A DNA stretch of 64,000 nucleotides from Fibrobacter sp. UWB4 (GTDB lineage Bacteria > Fibrobacterota > Fibrobacteria > Fibrobacterales > Fibrobacteraceae): NCBI RefSeq assembly GCF_002210345.1, contig NZ_MWQI01000010.1, positions 58,127 through 122,126 on the forward strand. The letters run 5' to 3'. A program made the translations under genes and the position numbers. Every line of letters begins with the position of its first letter. Positions within the stretch are counted from its first letter, which is position 1. The notes under the pieces were generated by a model. The model did not search any database. It was not told the origin of the DNA and was given only the letters and a program-made list of their open reading frames with translations. This document shows positions 1 through 8,469 of the stretch, one piece after another.

Positions 1-1098
1 CGTATCAAGATGGGTGTGGATCCGACGGCTCCGGACGTCCATTTCGGCCATACGGTCGTGATGCGCAAGCTCCGCCAGTTCCAGGACCTCGGTCATACGG
101 TCGTCCTCATCGTGGGTGACTACACCGCGCAGATTGGTGACCCGAGCGGCCGTAACAAGGCCCGTCCGCGCCTCACGCACGAACAGGTGCTCGAAAACGC
201 CAAGGAATATCAGGAACAGTTCTTCAAGGTCGTCCGCCGCGACCAGGTCGAAATCCACTACAACGGCGAATGGTTCTCCAAGCTCCCGTTCAGCAAGGTC
301 ACCGAACTCATGGGCCAGTTCACTGTCGCCCAGATGCTCGAACGCGAAGACTTCCACAACCGCTATGCCGCCAATACGCCGATCAGCCTCCACGAATTCA
401 TGTACCCGATGATGCAGGGTTACGATTCCGTCGCTATCCAGAGTGACGTGGAACTCGGCGGCACCGACCAGAAGTTCAACGTGCTTCGTGGTCGCGACCT
501 CCAGATTTTTGAAGGCATGGAACCGCAGATCGGTCTCTTCATGCCGATTTTGCTCGGTACTGATGGCAAGGTCAAGATGTCCAAGTCCATCGGCAACTAC
601 GTTGGCCTCAATGAACCGGCTGACGTGATGTACCACAAGATTTACAGCCTCGCCGACAGCATCGTCGAGAACTGGTATGAACTTTTGACCAACATCCCGC
701 TCGACGAAGTCAAGCAGATGATGGCAGACATCGCCGCGGGCAAGATGAACCCGAACGAAGCCAAGCACCGCCTTGCTATTGACATCGTGACGCAGTACTA
801 CGGTGCCGAAGCTGCCGAAGCCGCTGCCGCCAAGGAACGCGAAATCCATAGCGGTAACGCCATCCCGAGCGATGCTGCTGAATGCTCTGTTGATGCTGGC
901 TCGTATGGCGCCCTCGATCTCCTCGTGAACATCAAGGCTTTTGCTTCCAAGGGCGAAGCTCGCCGCATGGTGCAGAACGGCGGTGTGAAGATTGGCGGTG
1001 AAAAGCTCGCTGATCCGCAGGCCCAGATCGAAATCAAGGGTGGCGACCAGATTGTCGTTCAGGTGGGCAAGCGCAAGTTCTTCAAGGTGAACTTCTAA
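1..1098 (+). CDS. tyrS: Tyrosyl-tRNA synthetase (5' end outside window)
   Basis: Charges tRNA-Tyr with tyrosine in the cytoplasm. The reading frame is open from the first base, so the true start lies upstream; 365 codons are visible. The class I signature appears as PDVHFGH near the start (HIGH-like), and the second signature as VKMSKS around residue 195. The C-terminal ~65 residues, with GEARRMVQNGGVKIGG, form an S4 RNA-binding domain ending in KFFKVNF. Domain order and length fit the bacterial TyrS type that carries a KMSKS motif. The stop lies 8 bp before the next gene, so the two may be co-transcribed. Only the N-terminal residues are missing. Identification is firm. Confidence 0.95.
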   Translation, partial: RIKMGVDPTAPDVHFGHTVVMRKLRQFQDLGHTVVLIVGDYTAQIGDPSGRNKARPRLTHEQVLENAKEYQEQFFKVVRRDQVEIHYNGEWFSKLPFSKVTELMGQFTVAQMLEREDFHNRYAANTPISLHEFMYPMMQGYDSVAIQSDVELGGTDQKFNVLRGRDLQIFEGMEPQIGLFMPILLGTDGKVKMSKSIGNYVGLNEPADVMYHKIYSLADSIVENWYELLTNIPLDEVKQMMADIAAGKMNPNEAKHRLAIDIVTQYYGAEAAEAAAAKEREIHSGNAIPSDAAECSVDAGSYGALDLLVNIKAFASKGEARRMVQNGGVKIGGEKLADPQAQIEIKGGDQIVVQVGKRKFFKVNF

Positions 1099-1106
1099 GG
1101 TAAGCG

Positions 1107-2063
1107 ATGTCAAGGGAAATCTTAGTTCTCGGTTTGAATCCTGCCTGGCAGAGGGTGTTCTTTCTGGACAAGTTTACTCCAGGCGAAGTGCACCGCATCT
1201 CCAAGGTCAAGGAATACGCGTCGGGCAAGGGCATCAACTGCTGCCGAGTGTTGCAGCTCTTGGGCGGTACTCCCCGCTTGATGCATTTCCTTGGTGCCGG
1301 GAACGGAGAAAAAATCTTTGACGAGCTTTCGGCTTGCGGCATCCAGCAGGTGCCAATCTGGATTCGCGAGAATACGCGCATCTGCACGACGATTGCCTGC
1401 AATGGCGATACCACAGAGCTTGTGGAACCGTCCCCGATGCTTGCGGATTCCGAGAACGAAGACTTCACGCAAACGCTGAATGAATACTGGGATTCTACGC
1501 AGTACATCGCCTTGTGCGGAACATTCCCGCAAGGCTTTAACGCAAAGATATTCAATGACCTTGATTTCAGCGACAAGCACATCTTTGTTGATGCCATTGA
1601 CGGCATTGACGAACTCCTCGCGAAAGGCGTGGACGTCCTGAAAATCAACATGCTGGAATACTGCAAGCTCCTGGAGCGCATGGGTATTCCGCAGGTCAAG
1701 TCGAGTCCGCAGTTCTGGAAGATGACGGCAACGGCAGTTCTCGAGCGCCTCCCGATCAAGAATCTCATCGTGACCGAAGAAGACGCCCCTGTACGTGCTT
1801 TCCGCCTCATGGAAAAGAAGTTCCAGGGAATCCAGTTGCAGCCGCCGACCATCAACGTAAAAAATGATATTGGCGCCGGAGACTCGTTCTTTGCGGGCTG
1901 GCTCTATGCGTTCGAACAGAACTTGAGTTTTGAAAGCTGCTTGGCGAAGGCTACAGCCGTGGCAAGTGCCCGTTGCGAAGTCGAACGCCCGTGGAACTTG
2001 AGCCTCGACCGCGTTGCCGAACTTGAAAACGAACTCTCGACAAAGGTCGAACGTCTCGAATAA
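1107..2063 (+). CDS. PfkB-family sugar kinase, 1-phosphofructokinase-like
   Basis: An ATP-dependent carbohydrate kinase of the ribokinase/PfkB family, 318 residues, cytoplasmic. The N-terminus has the sugar-binding pattern GLNPAWQR and then EYASGKGINCCRVLQLLGG, as in 1-phosphofructokinase and tagatose-6-phosphate kinase. The C-terminal signature NDIGAGDSFFAGW holds the catalytic Asp259 and the anion hole. The substrate cannot be told from sequence. The G-x-N-P start and the GKG(I/V)N motif favour a phosphorylated hexose. It starts 8 bp after tyrS and ends 9 bp before mqnB, so it probably sits in one operon with functionally unrelated genes. Confidence 0.85.
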   Translation: MSREILVLGLNPAWQRVFFLDKFTPGEVHRISKVKEYASGKGINCCRVLQLLGGTPRLMHFLGAGNGEKIFDELSACGIQQVPIWIRENTRICTTIACNGDTTELVEPSPMLADSENEDFTQTLNEYWDSTQYIALCGTFPQGFNAKIFNDLDFSDKHIFVDAIDGIDELLAKGVDVLKINMLEYCKLLERMGIPQVKSSPQFWKMTATAVLERLPIKNLIVTEEDAPVRAFRLMEKKFQGIQLQPPTINVKNDIGAGDSFFAGWLYAFEQNLSFESCLAKATAVASARCEVERPWNLSLDRVAELENELSTKVERLE

Positions 2064-2072
2064 GGGCGTGTT

Positions 2073-2783
2073 ATGGAAGACAACTTTGTTCCTTTGTTTG
2101 CCTTTGCGTCAAACTTGGAATTCTTTGGCGTCTTTCCAGAATGCAAGTCCTTTGTCCAAAGTGACATTCGTTTAGGCGAAATCGTCGAACTGCCCGAAGG
2201 GCGCGGCTTTGCCGTAGTCCTTGGCGTGGGCTTGCTTGAATTTGCAACAAATTTATCTGTATTGCTTTCTCGGTTTGCTGCCGAAGGGCCTTTTACGCAT
2301 GTGGTGCTTGCGGGAATCTGTGGTGCCTATCCTGGTCGCGGATTGGACGTTGGCGATGTAATTCGCGTCGATTCTGAAGTTGTTGGGGACCTTGGCGTTG
2401 TCGAATGTGATGGATCGTTTACGCCGTGGCACAAGGTTTGCGCAGCTTCTGTGAACGGTTCTGCCTCTCAAGTGCCTGCGCCTGTCTACGAATCCTCGTC
2501 GCTACGGGGTGTTCCCGCCTGGCTTTCGAATTTAAAGCCTACCGCCGGTCTCAGCGTCAATTGCTGCACGGGAACCGCCTCCATGGCGAAAGAACGTAGC
2601 GAAAACTTCAATGTCGATGTCGAATCGATGGAAGGGGCGGCCTGCTTTTCGGTTTGCCACGCCTTTTGCATTCCCTGCTACGAAATCCGTGCCGTAAGCA
2701 ACTTTGCCACTACCCGCGATAAATCTGCCTGGCGCATCAAGGAAGCCCTGGACAGGCTCCGGGTTGCTATTGCTGCGATGTAA
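2073..2783 (+). CDS. mqnB: Futalosine hydrolase
   Basis: Cleaves futalosine (or its aminodeoxy form) to dehypoxanthine futalosine in the futalosine route to menaquinone. The 236-residue protein has the nucleoside phosphorylase/hydrolase fold: LAGICGAYPGRGLDVGDV near residue 80, the substrate-binding VDVESMEGAACFSVC around residue 182, and RAVSNFATTRDKSAWRI near the C-terminus. The VESMEGA glutamates are typical of the MTA/SAH nucleosidase and futalosine hydrolase families. With mqnD 0.5 kb downstream, the futalosine function is much more likely than MTA/SAH nucleosidase. An internal Ser/Pro-containing segment (residues ~125-150) lengthens the protein slightly. Confidence 0.85.
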   Translation: MEDNFVPLFAFASNLEFFGVFPECKSFVQSDIRLGEIVELPEGRGFAVVLGVGLLEFATNLSVLLSRFAAEGPFTHVVLAGICGAYPGRGLDVGDVIRVDSEVVGDLGVVECDGSFTPWHKVCAASVNGSASQVPAPVYESSSLRGVPAWLSNLKPTAGLSVNCCTGTASMAKERSENFNVDVESMEGAACFSVCHAFCIPCYEIRAVSNFATTRDKSAWRIKEALDRLRVAIAAM

Positions 2784-2881
2784 TTTTTTTGTAGCCAAGC
2801 CTATCGAAAAATATTTTGTATCGCGTATGTTTTTCTTATGTTATTTTTGTAAATAATTTATCGTTAAACAAGGAGTTTAAA

Positions 2882-3304
2882 ATGAAAAAAATTGTTTTTT
2901 TGGCATTGTCCGTGCTTGCTTTGGTAGCTTGCTCTTCGGATTCTAAAGTTTCCGAACCTGAACCTTTGACTATCCAGTGGTCTCTATCGGGGACTTTTGG
3001 CGGTTCCGTTCTTGATTCTCTCCGTAGCGACATGAACTTGACGGGAAATGTGAACCGTTCCGCTTCGACGACCTTGCATTTGAACGGTTATGATACGACT
3101 TATTTCGAAAACAAGATTGTCGTTGAACATGTTATGAACGGCATTAAAAGGGAAGCCGAAATCGATGAAGCCGGTAATTTTACATTCCGCAATGCGGATG
3201 CTATCGTCTTGCAAGGGCGTAACGATGTTCGGTTTACTCCGCGAGCCAAGGGAAATGTGAATCTCAGTCCGTGGTCTGTGACTGTCCGTGCCATGGTTTA
3301 TTAG
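2882..3304 (+). CDS. Small lipoprotein of unknown function
   Basis: A 140-residue exported protein. The ATG at 2882 is preceded by AAGGAG and gives the lipoprotein signal MKKIVFLALSVLALVAC, with Cys as the lipidated residue and SSDSK after it. An in-frame start 66 bp upstream would bury the signal peptide and has no ribosome site. The mature part is polar and probably beta-rich (TIQWSLSGTFGGS, STTLHLNGYDTTYF); no known domain was recognised. It lies between mqnB and mqnD, and mqnD begins only 14 bp after its stop, so the two are probably translated from one message. Nothing in the sequence links it to quinone synthesis. Confidence 0.75.
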   Translation: MKKIVFLALSVLALVACSSDSKVSEPEPLTIQWSLSGTFGGSVLDSLRSDMNLTGNVNRSASTTLHLNGYDTTYFENKIVVEHVMNGIKREAEIDEAGNFTFRNADAIVLQGRNDVRFTPRAKGNVNLSPWSVTVRAMVY

Positions 3305-3318
3305 TTTTCTGTATTTTT

Positions 3319-4110
3319 ATGCAACTCTCTCTTGGTATTTCCACTTGCCCAAACGACACCTTCATCTACGAAGCTTTGCTCCAGGGGCTTGAAAATTCCC
3401 CATTTGAATGGAAAGTGACGTTTGCCGACGTACAGACCCTCAACGAGATGGTTCTGCGAGGTGAACTCGATGTCGCAAAGATCAGCGCCCAGGTCTATCC
3501 CCAAATTGCCGAAACGTACCGTTGCCTCGGTTGCGGGGGCGCCATCGGGTACGGCTGTGGTCCGCTTTTGCTCTCTTCTCAGTCTGATACGTTCAATCCT
3601 GAACTCCCGACAACGCTTCCGGGCGCAAATACGACCGCAGCGCTTCTTTTCAAGTTCTGGTATGCGCACCATTTCAAAAACGCTCCAAAACTCGAATATG
3701 CCCTCTTTGACGAGGTGTATCGTGGACTCCTTGCCAAAGGCGTTCCCCAGGGCGTTACAATCCACGAACACCGCTTTACGTGGAAAAGGGACGGCCTCCA
3801 TCTTTTGCAGGATCTGGGGGCGTTTTGGGAGCAGGAGACGGGTTCTCCGATTCCGCTGGGGATCGCCGTTGCAAAAAAGGAATTGGGGTATGCGACTATC
3901 GAATCCGTTGAAAAAGAGATTCGGCATAGCCTCCAGATTGCCCGTCAAAGGCATGATCCGGTGACCCCGTTTATCGTCGAAAAAGCACAGATCGATGACG
4001 ATGAAGTCATCAAGTCCCACATCGCCATGTTCGTGAATGACTTCTCCGAAAATGTTGGGGAGGCCGGTTTTCGGGCTCTTGAGAATCTGTGGCGGTTATC
4101 ACACTGTTAA
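3319..4110 (+). CDS. mqnD: 1,4-dihydroxy-6-naphthoate synthase
   Basis: Converts cyclic dehypoxanthine futalosine to 1,4-dihydroxy-6-naphthoate, the late ring-forming step of futalosine menaquinone synthesis. The 263-residue protein has the periplasmic-binding-protein-like fold of MqnA/MqnD: N-terminal LGISTCPNDTFIYEALLQG, then GELDVAKISAQVYP, the glycine/cysteine-rich GCGGAIGYGCGPLL, and PIPLGIAVAKKEL. These are MqnD rather than MqnA features. The chosen ATG at 3319 starts exactly at the conserved N-terminus. An open frame 16 codons longer exists but adds unconserved residues overlapping the upstream gene. No Shine-Dalgarno is visible, so coupling to the preceding lipoprotein stop is likely. 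Confidence 0.92.
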   Translation: MQLSLGISTCPNDTFIYEALLQGLENSPFEWKVTFADVQTLNEMVLRGELDVAKISAQVYPQIAETYRCLGCGGAIGYGCGPLLLSSQSDTFNPELPTTLPGANTTAALLFKFWYAHHFKNAPKLEYALFDEVYRGLLAKGVPQGVTIHEHRFTWKRDGLHLLQDLGAFWEQETGSPIPLGIAVAKKELGYATIESVEKEIRHSLQIARQRHDPVTPFIVEKAQIDDDEVIKSHIAMFVNDFSENVGEAGFRALENLWRLSHC

Positions 4111-4236
4111 TAAGTTGTTGAATTAACCCAAACCTATGTAATAGTTTGTAAACGTAAACATAATTTTGCAAAACGGCGAATTTTTAGCAAAAACTTTATT
4201 TATTTTCCAAAAAGCATCTTTTTTTGGAGTTTGCTT

Positions 4237-4440
4237 ATGAGTTTAGTAAACGATCTCGAACTAGAAATTGAAAATTTCAAACGCGAATACGAGAAATTCG
4301 AACGCGGCAACAAATCTGCTGGCACACGCGCTCGCAAGGTCTTGCAGAACATCAAGAAGACCTGCCAAGAGATTCGTGTTTCAATTCAAGGTGCAAAGAA
4401 GGAGGAGGAAAAGGAGGACGATCTTCCGAGTGAGGATTGA
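4237..4440 (+). CDS. Histone H1-like (Hc1-type) small DNA-binding protein
   Basis: A 67-residue charged helical protein. Residues 14-50 read KREYEKFERGNKSAGTRARK and then VLQNIKKTCQEIRVSIQG, the pattern of the Hc1-like histone proteins of Bacteroidota and Chlamydiae (lysine/arginine helix with a GNKxAGxRARK core). The C-terminus is acidic (KKEEEKEDDLPSED), which is unlike the lysine-rich Hc1 tails. The ATG at 4237 has GGAG 8 bases upstream; a TTG two codons earlier is possible. It stands alone, between mqnD and the envelope cluster, and is probably a nucleoid protein. The family call rests on a short motif. Confidence 0.7.
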   Translation: MSLVNDLELEIENFKREYEKFERGNKSAGTRARKVLQNIKKTCQEIRVSIQGAKKEEEKEDDLPSED

Positions 4441-4512
4441 CAGATAAATTTTCCCTAAAGGCTATACCTGTGTATTTTTTACACGAAAAATGGCGTTTTT
4501 GACGAAAAGTAT

Positions 4513-4541
4513 TTGACTAAAGTCATTTTTGAAGGTATATT
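4513..4541 (+). promoter_or_regulatory. Sigma70-like promoter of the OmpA/TPR operon
   Basis: TTGACT at 4513-4518 and TATATT at 4536-4541 are separated by 17 bp. They lie about 85 bp upstream of the beta-helix/OmpA gene. The elements are near consensus. No other promoter-like pair of this quality is visible in the 185-bp gap. Confidence 0.55.
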
Positions 4542-4624
4542 CCCACATGGGTTTTGTGTTTGCCAAACTGGCAAGCGTATGTTTAACGAATTTAAGTGTT
4601 CTATGATTGGAGAAACGTAGCAGT

Positions 4625-6142
4625 ATGACCCTAAAGAAACTGGTCTTAATTACGGCCGGGGCGATGCTTCTTTCAGGAACCGCCATGGCAAAGAATATCA
4701 ACGTGCCTGGCGATTTCGCAAAGATTGCAGATGCTCTCGGAAATGCGGATGCCGGGGATACAATCCTTGTCAAACGCGGTGTTTATAATGAAAACATCAC
4801 CTTGATCATGGGTGTTGTTCTTAAGGGCGAGGACCCATTGTCTACCATCATCGATGGTGGCCGCCGTGGTCCGACCGTCATGGGTACTTCAGGCGCCGAA
4901 ATGTCGCACTTCACAGTGAGGAACGGTCTCGAAGGTATCCTTTGCGAAAACGCTGCCCCTTACATTCATCATTGCTATGTGATCGATAACCACGCAACGG
5001 GTATCGGTGCTTTCATTTCTCTGCCGTGGCTCCGCAACAACGTGGTCTACGGTAACCGCTGGTCTGGTATTCTCGCTTGGGGTGCTAAGTCTCTCGATGC
5101 TTACATCGAACAGAACGTCGTTCTCCGCAACGGCTATTCCGGCCTCGCTTTGAAGGGACCGACCAACGTGGTCGCCCGTAACAACATCTTCATGGAAAAC
5201 CACTATTACGGTGTGTTTGCTGACCCGGCTGCCGGTCAGACGAAGGTGGAATACAACAACATTTACAAGAACTACTACCCGTTCAACCAGTTCATCAAGG
5301 TGAACCGCACGAACGTGTCCTTGGACCCGAAGTTCATCAGCCCGTCTATCGGCAACCCGAACTTCTTCTGCCAGTCTACCTCTCCGATGCTCAAGCGCGG
5401 TAAGGGCAAGCTGGATATTGGTCTTACTGCAACTGACGTCGTTAAGGAAGAAGAAGCTGTCGAAGAAACTCGCAATCCGGACACTGATGGCGATGGCCTC
5501 TGCGATCCGTGGGTTTCCGAAGAAGGTCTCTCCGAAAAGTACGCTGGCGTTTGCACCGGTTTCGACAACTGCCCGGAAGAAGCTGAAGACTTCGATGGCT
5601 TCCAGGATGACGATGGCTGCCCGGATGCAGACAACGACCGCGACGGTCTCTGCGACCCGTGGGTTGAAGCTAAGGGTATGCTCTCCCAGTACGCTCACAT
5701 CTGTAAGGGTGTGGACCTCTGCCCGGAACAGGCTGAATCTCTGAACAACTACAAGGACGATGATGGTTGCCCGGATGAAGTTCCGCAGCCGCCGAAGAAG
5801 GTCTTCGTTCTTGAAGGTGTGAACTTCGAATCTGGTAAGTCCACGATTACTCAGGACTCCTACATCTCCTTGATGAAGGTTGTCGATATCATGGAAACCT
5901 TCCCCGAAGCTACTTTCGAAATTATTGGTCATACTGATAACATCGGTAACAAGGACAAGAACATGACCCTCTCCGCAGACCGTGCTAACGCTGTGAAGAA
6001 CTTCCTTGTCGAAAAGGGCATTGCCGAAAGCCGTATGACAACTAAGGGCATGGGCGATACGAAGCCTGTTGCTTCTAACAAAACACCCGAAGGGCGTGCG
6101 CAGAACCGTCGTATTGAGTTCATCCGCACGGATATTCAGTAA
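4625..6142 (+). CDS. Beta-helix / thrombospondin-type-3 / OmpA-domain outer-membrane protein
   Basis: A 505-residue envelope protein, first of the motor-like cluster. The signal peptide is MTLKKLVLITAGAMLLSGTAMA. Residues ~25-260 form a right-handed beta-helix of NosD/pectate-lyase type (GDTILVKRGVYNENITLIMG, then short repeats with asparagine ladders such as NVVYGNRWSGI). Residues ~285-385 hold two thrombospondin-type-3-like calcium loops (DTDGDGLCDPWV and DNDRDGLCDPWV, each followed by a DDDGCPD). Residues ~390-505 are an OmpA peptidoglycan-binding domain (VNFESGKSTIT, IIGHTDNIGN, LSADRANAVKNFL, EGRAQNRRIEF). The ATG at 4625 gives a clean signal peptide, and GGAG lies 12 bp upstream. It is 11 bp from the next gene. 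It probably anchors the complex to the wall. Confidence 0.88.
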   Translation: MTLKKLVLITAGAMLLSGTAMAKNINVPGDFAKIADALGNADAGDTILVKRGVYNENITLIMGVVLKGEDPLSTIIDGGRRGPTVMGTSGAEMSHFTVRNGLEGILCENAAPYIHHCYVIDNHATGIGAFISLPWLRNNVVYGNRWSGILAWGAKSLDAYIEQNVVLRNGYSGLALKGPTNVVARNNIFMENHYYGVFADPAAGQTKVEYNNIYKNYYPFNQFIKVNRTNVSLDPKFISPSIGNPNFFCQSTSPMLKRGKGKLDIGLTATDVVKEEEAVEETRNPDTDGDGLCDPWVSEEGLSEKYAGVCTGFDNCPEEAEDFDGFQDDDGCPDADNDRDGLCDPWVEAKGMLSQYAHICKGVDLCPEQAESLNNYKDDDGCPDEVPQPPKKVFVLEGVNFESGKSTITQDSYISLMKVVDIMETFPEATFEIIGHTDNIGNKDKNMTLSADRANAVKNFLVEKGIAESRMTTKGMGDTKPVASNKTPEGRAQNRRIEFIRTDIQ

Positions 6143-6153
6143 AGGAGTAGGTG

Positions 6154-8391
6154 ATGTTGCGTACTAGTTTCATCAAGACGTCCGTTTTTGGACTTGCCGT
6201 AGCCAGCACTTCTTTGTTTGCAGAGGCAACCTACACGCCGAATAAGTATCAGCAGAATGACTGGTTTGCCGAATTTGGTGGTAACACCTCGATGTATGTG
6301 AACCCGGCTGGAATTTCTGAAACCGATCAGCTCGAATTCAGCGCTGCATTCTTTAGCACCATTAGTGGCGAAGCTAGCCAGGAATATGTCAGCTTGACAT
6401 ATCCGATGGATTACAAGCACACTTTGGGCTTCTCCCTTTTCGAAAACGGTGCTTCCATCGAAGGTGGCCAGTCCTATAGCGAAATTGCCGCAATGTTCGG
6501 CTATTCCTACAGACTTTTCCACTTGCTCTCCCTCGGTGTCGATCTCTCTGTCTTGTACATCAACCAGTTTGATGAAGTCAAGCAGCTTACAGTCGGTGCT
6601 GACGTAGGTTTGAGCTGGAACCCGCTCGCTTCTTCGAAGTACGGTTACTTGCTTATCGGTGTTGCCGTTCAGAACGCTCTTGCTCCGGCAGTTAGCGAAG
6701 CTGAAGCTACCGATGGCATGAAGTTCGTGTTCATGGGTGCTGCCGATGCATACCAGATTCCGACGAACCTCAATGTGTCGTTGTTCTACCGCGGCTTCAA
6801 CCGTCTCCTCGAATTCAAGGCTGAACTCTCTGTGATTGACATCATCCACGATTCTGATGAAGGTGGTAAGGGTGCTAATCTCGAAATGAGCTTCTCCTTG
6901 ACCTACTATCTTTCTTCTCACCTCGGTGTCCGCGCCCGCTTCACTAAGGAAGGCTACCCGGTCATCGGTGCTACGGTTAACGTCAAGGATGTCAGCATCT
7001 TCCGTTACCTCGCTCTCGACCTCGAAATGTCTCACGACGACCTCTGGGCCAAGAAGAACCGTGGCTTTGTGTGGGCTGTCAAGCTGACTTCTCGCTTCGG
7101 TGATACCCGTGAAGAGAAGATCGGTGAAGAACGCTATCGCCGCTTGAAGATTGAACCTGAAAACGACTACCGCGCTGCTATGCGTCTGTACTTGAACCGT
7201 CAGTTCCTCGAAGCTGCCTATGCCTTCGGTAAGGTTCAGACCAAGTACCCGGCATTCCACTTGGTGGACCAGGCTGCTTTCTACAAGGCAAAGTCTTTCG
7301 AAAACCTCCGTATGCACAAGGCTGCTAAGTCCGTCTACGAAGACGCTATCAAGCGTTATCCGCAGAGTGACCAGCGCGCCAAGTACCACTTCCAGTTGAT
7401 GAACATCGACTATAAGGAAGGCAAGTACACGGAAGCTATGAACAAGTATCAGAACATTGCTCAGAAGTTTGGTGAAAGCGACGTGAAGGCTGACGCTGAC
7501 TACGTTGCAGGCCAGATCAAGTTCGAACAGGGCCTCTATCAGGAATCTGTCGATCTCCTCGCCTCCATTCTTCCGGGTAACGCAAACTACTTCTACGCTC
7601 GCTATACCATGGGTATTGCCAACAGCCGTATGAACAAGTTTGACGAAGCTGAAAACTGCTTCCGTGATATTACGGAACAGCCGGTTTCCAACCAGTCTGA
7701 ACGCGACCTTCAGGACGCTGCTAGAGTTAAGCTCGGCCACCTCTTCTTCTCTGGTGAAAAGCCGGACATCGCAGCTGCTGCTCAGATGTATGGCCAGGTC
7801 CAGAAGGAATCTCCGGTGTTCGACGAAGCTATGCTCGGTATTGCTTGGTCCTTCCTTAAGGTCAACAAGCCGGATGAAGCTATCAAGCCGGCTAAGTGGA
7901 TTATCAGCAATCTTCCGGAATCCTTCCTCGTGTCCGAAGCTTATCTCGTGATTGGTTACTGCCACTTCATGAAGAAGAACTATCAGGACGCTCTCGAAGC
8001 CTTGACTCAGGCTGAAAAGCGTACGGAACAGCCGATTGTGTCTGTTGCTTCTCGCGACAGTGCCCGTCAGGCTTACGATGCAATGCAGAGCCAGTTCGAC
8101 TCCGTTCAGGTTCTTGCTTTGGATCTCGCTCGCCAGTTGCCGACTCCGCGTGTGGAAAGCAAGCGTGAAGCTTTGCGTCCGACGTTCAACAAGGCTAACC
8201 AGGCTATTGAAGATTATGCTTCGTTCATGCAAAGGTCCATCCAGAGTGACCGCTTCGAATCCAACCGTAAGCGCATCTTGGATGACGCTGGCTTTACAAA
8301 GGCTACCCTCTTGTCTAAGATGGGTGGTGCTGGTGGCGGCGCCTCGAAGTCTGGTGCATCTGAAATGCCCTCGTTGGAGGATGACCTCTAA
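6154..8391 (+). CDS. Outer-membrane beta-barrel fused to TPR domain (PorV/PorQ-like)
   Basis: 745 residues. The signal peptide is MLRTSFIKTSVFGLAVASTSLFA. Residues ~25-320 are predicted as beta-barrel: alternating hydrophobic strands, the FGGNTSMYVNPAGI motif that resembles the NPAG box of PorV/PorQ/UPF0164 proteins, and paired strands such as HTLGFSLFENGASIEGG. Residues ~330-700 are tetratricopeptide repeats (AAMRLYLNRQFLEAAYAFGK, HKAAKSVYEDAIKRYPQSDQ). The C-terminus is low in complexity (MGGAGGGASKSGASEMPSLE). AAGGAG lies 8 bases before the ATG at 6154. Barrel-TPR fusion in one chain would place a TPR arm in the periplasm. It shares a transcript with the OmpA gene and is closed by the terminator at 8404. 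Confidence 0.82.
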   Translation: MLRTSFIKTSVFGLAVASTSLFAEATYTPNKYQQNDWFAEFGGNTSMYVNPAGISETDQLEFSAAFFSTISGEASQEYVSLTYPMDYKHTLGFSLFENGASIEGGQSYSEIAAMFGYSYRLFHLLSLGVDLSVLYINQFDEVKQLTVGADVGLSWNPLASSKYGYLLIGVAVQNALAPAVSEAEATDGMKFVFMGAADAYQIPTNLNVSLFYRGFNRLLEFKAELSVIDIIHDSDEGGKGANLEMSFSLTYYLSSHLGVRARFTKEGYPVIGATVNVKDVSIFRYLALDLEMSHDDLWAKKNRGFVWAVKLTSRFGDTREEKIGEERYRRLKIEPENDYRAAMRLYLNRQFLEAAYAFGKVQTKYPAFHLVDQAAFYKAKSFENLRMHKAAKSVYEDAIKRYPQSDQRAKYHFQLMNIDYKEGKYTEAMNKYQNIAQKFGESDVKADADYVAGQIKFEQGLYQESVDLLASILPGNANYFYARYTMGIANSRMNKFDEAENCFRDITEQPVSNQSERDLQDAARVKLGHLFFSGEKPDIAAAAQMYGQVQKESPVFDEAMLGIAWSFLKVNKPDEAIKPAKWIISNLPESFLVSEAYLVIGYCHFMKKNYQDALEALTQAEKRTEQPIVSVASRDSARQAYDAMQSQFDSVQVLALDLARQLPTPRVESKREALRPTFNKANQAIEDYASFMQRSIQSDRFESNRKRILDDAGFTKATLLSKMGGAGGGASKSGASEMPSLEDDL

Positions 8392-8403
8392 TAGTTATAG
8401 TTG

Positions 8404-8442
8404 CGGGCCCGCTTAAAATCGGGTCCGTCCTTTTTATTTTTT
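8404..8442 (+). terminator. Rho-independent terminator
   Basis: An 8-bp GC stem (CGGGCCCG at 8404-8411 with CGGGTCCG at 8420-8427, one G-U pair) is followed by TCCTTTTTATTTTTT. It separates the OmpA/barrel-TPR pair from the long TPR gene. Confidence 0.85.
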
Positions 8443-8469
8443 AGAATAATCATAGGTGGATAGAGAACG

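Noticed and set aside
6136..8232. A 698-codon minus-strand frame opposite the barrel-TPR gene
   Set aside because: Same cause: the plus strand holds the real gene, with a ribosome site and recognisable domains.
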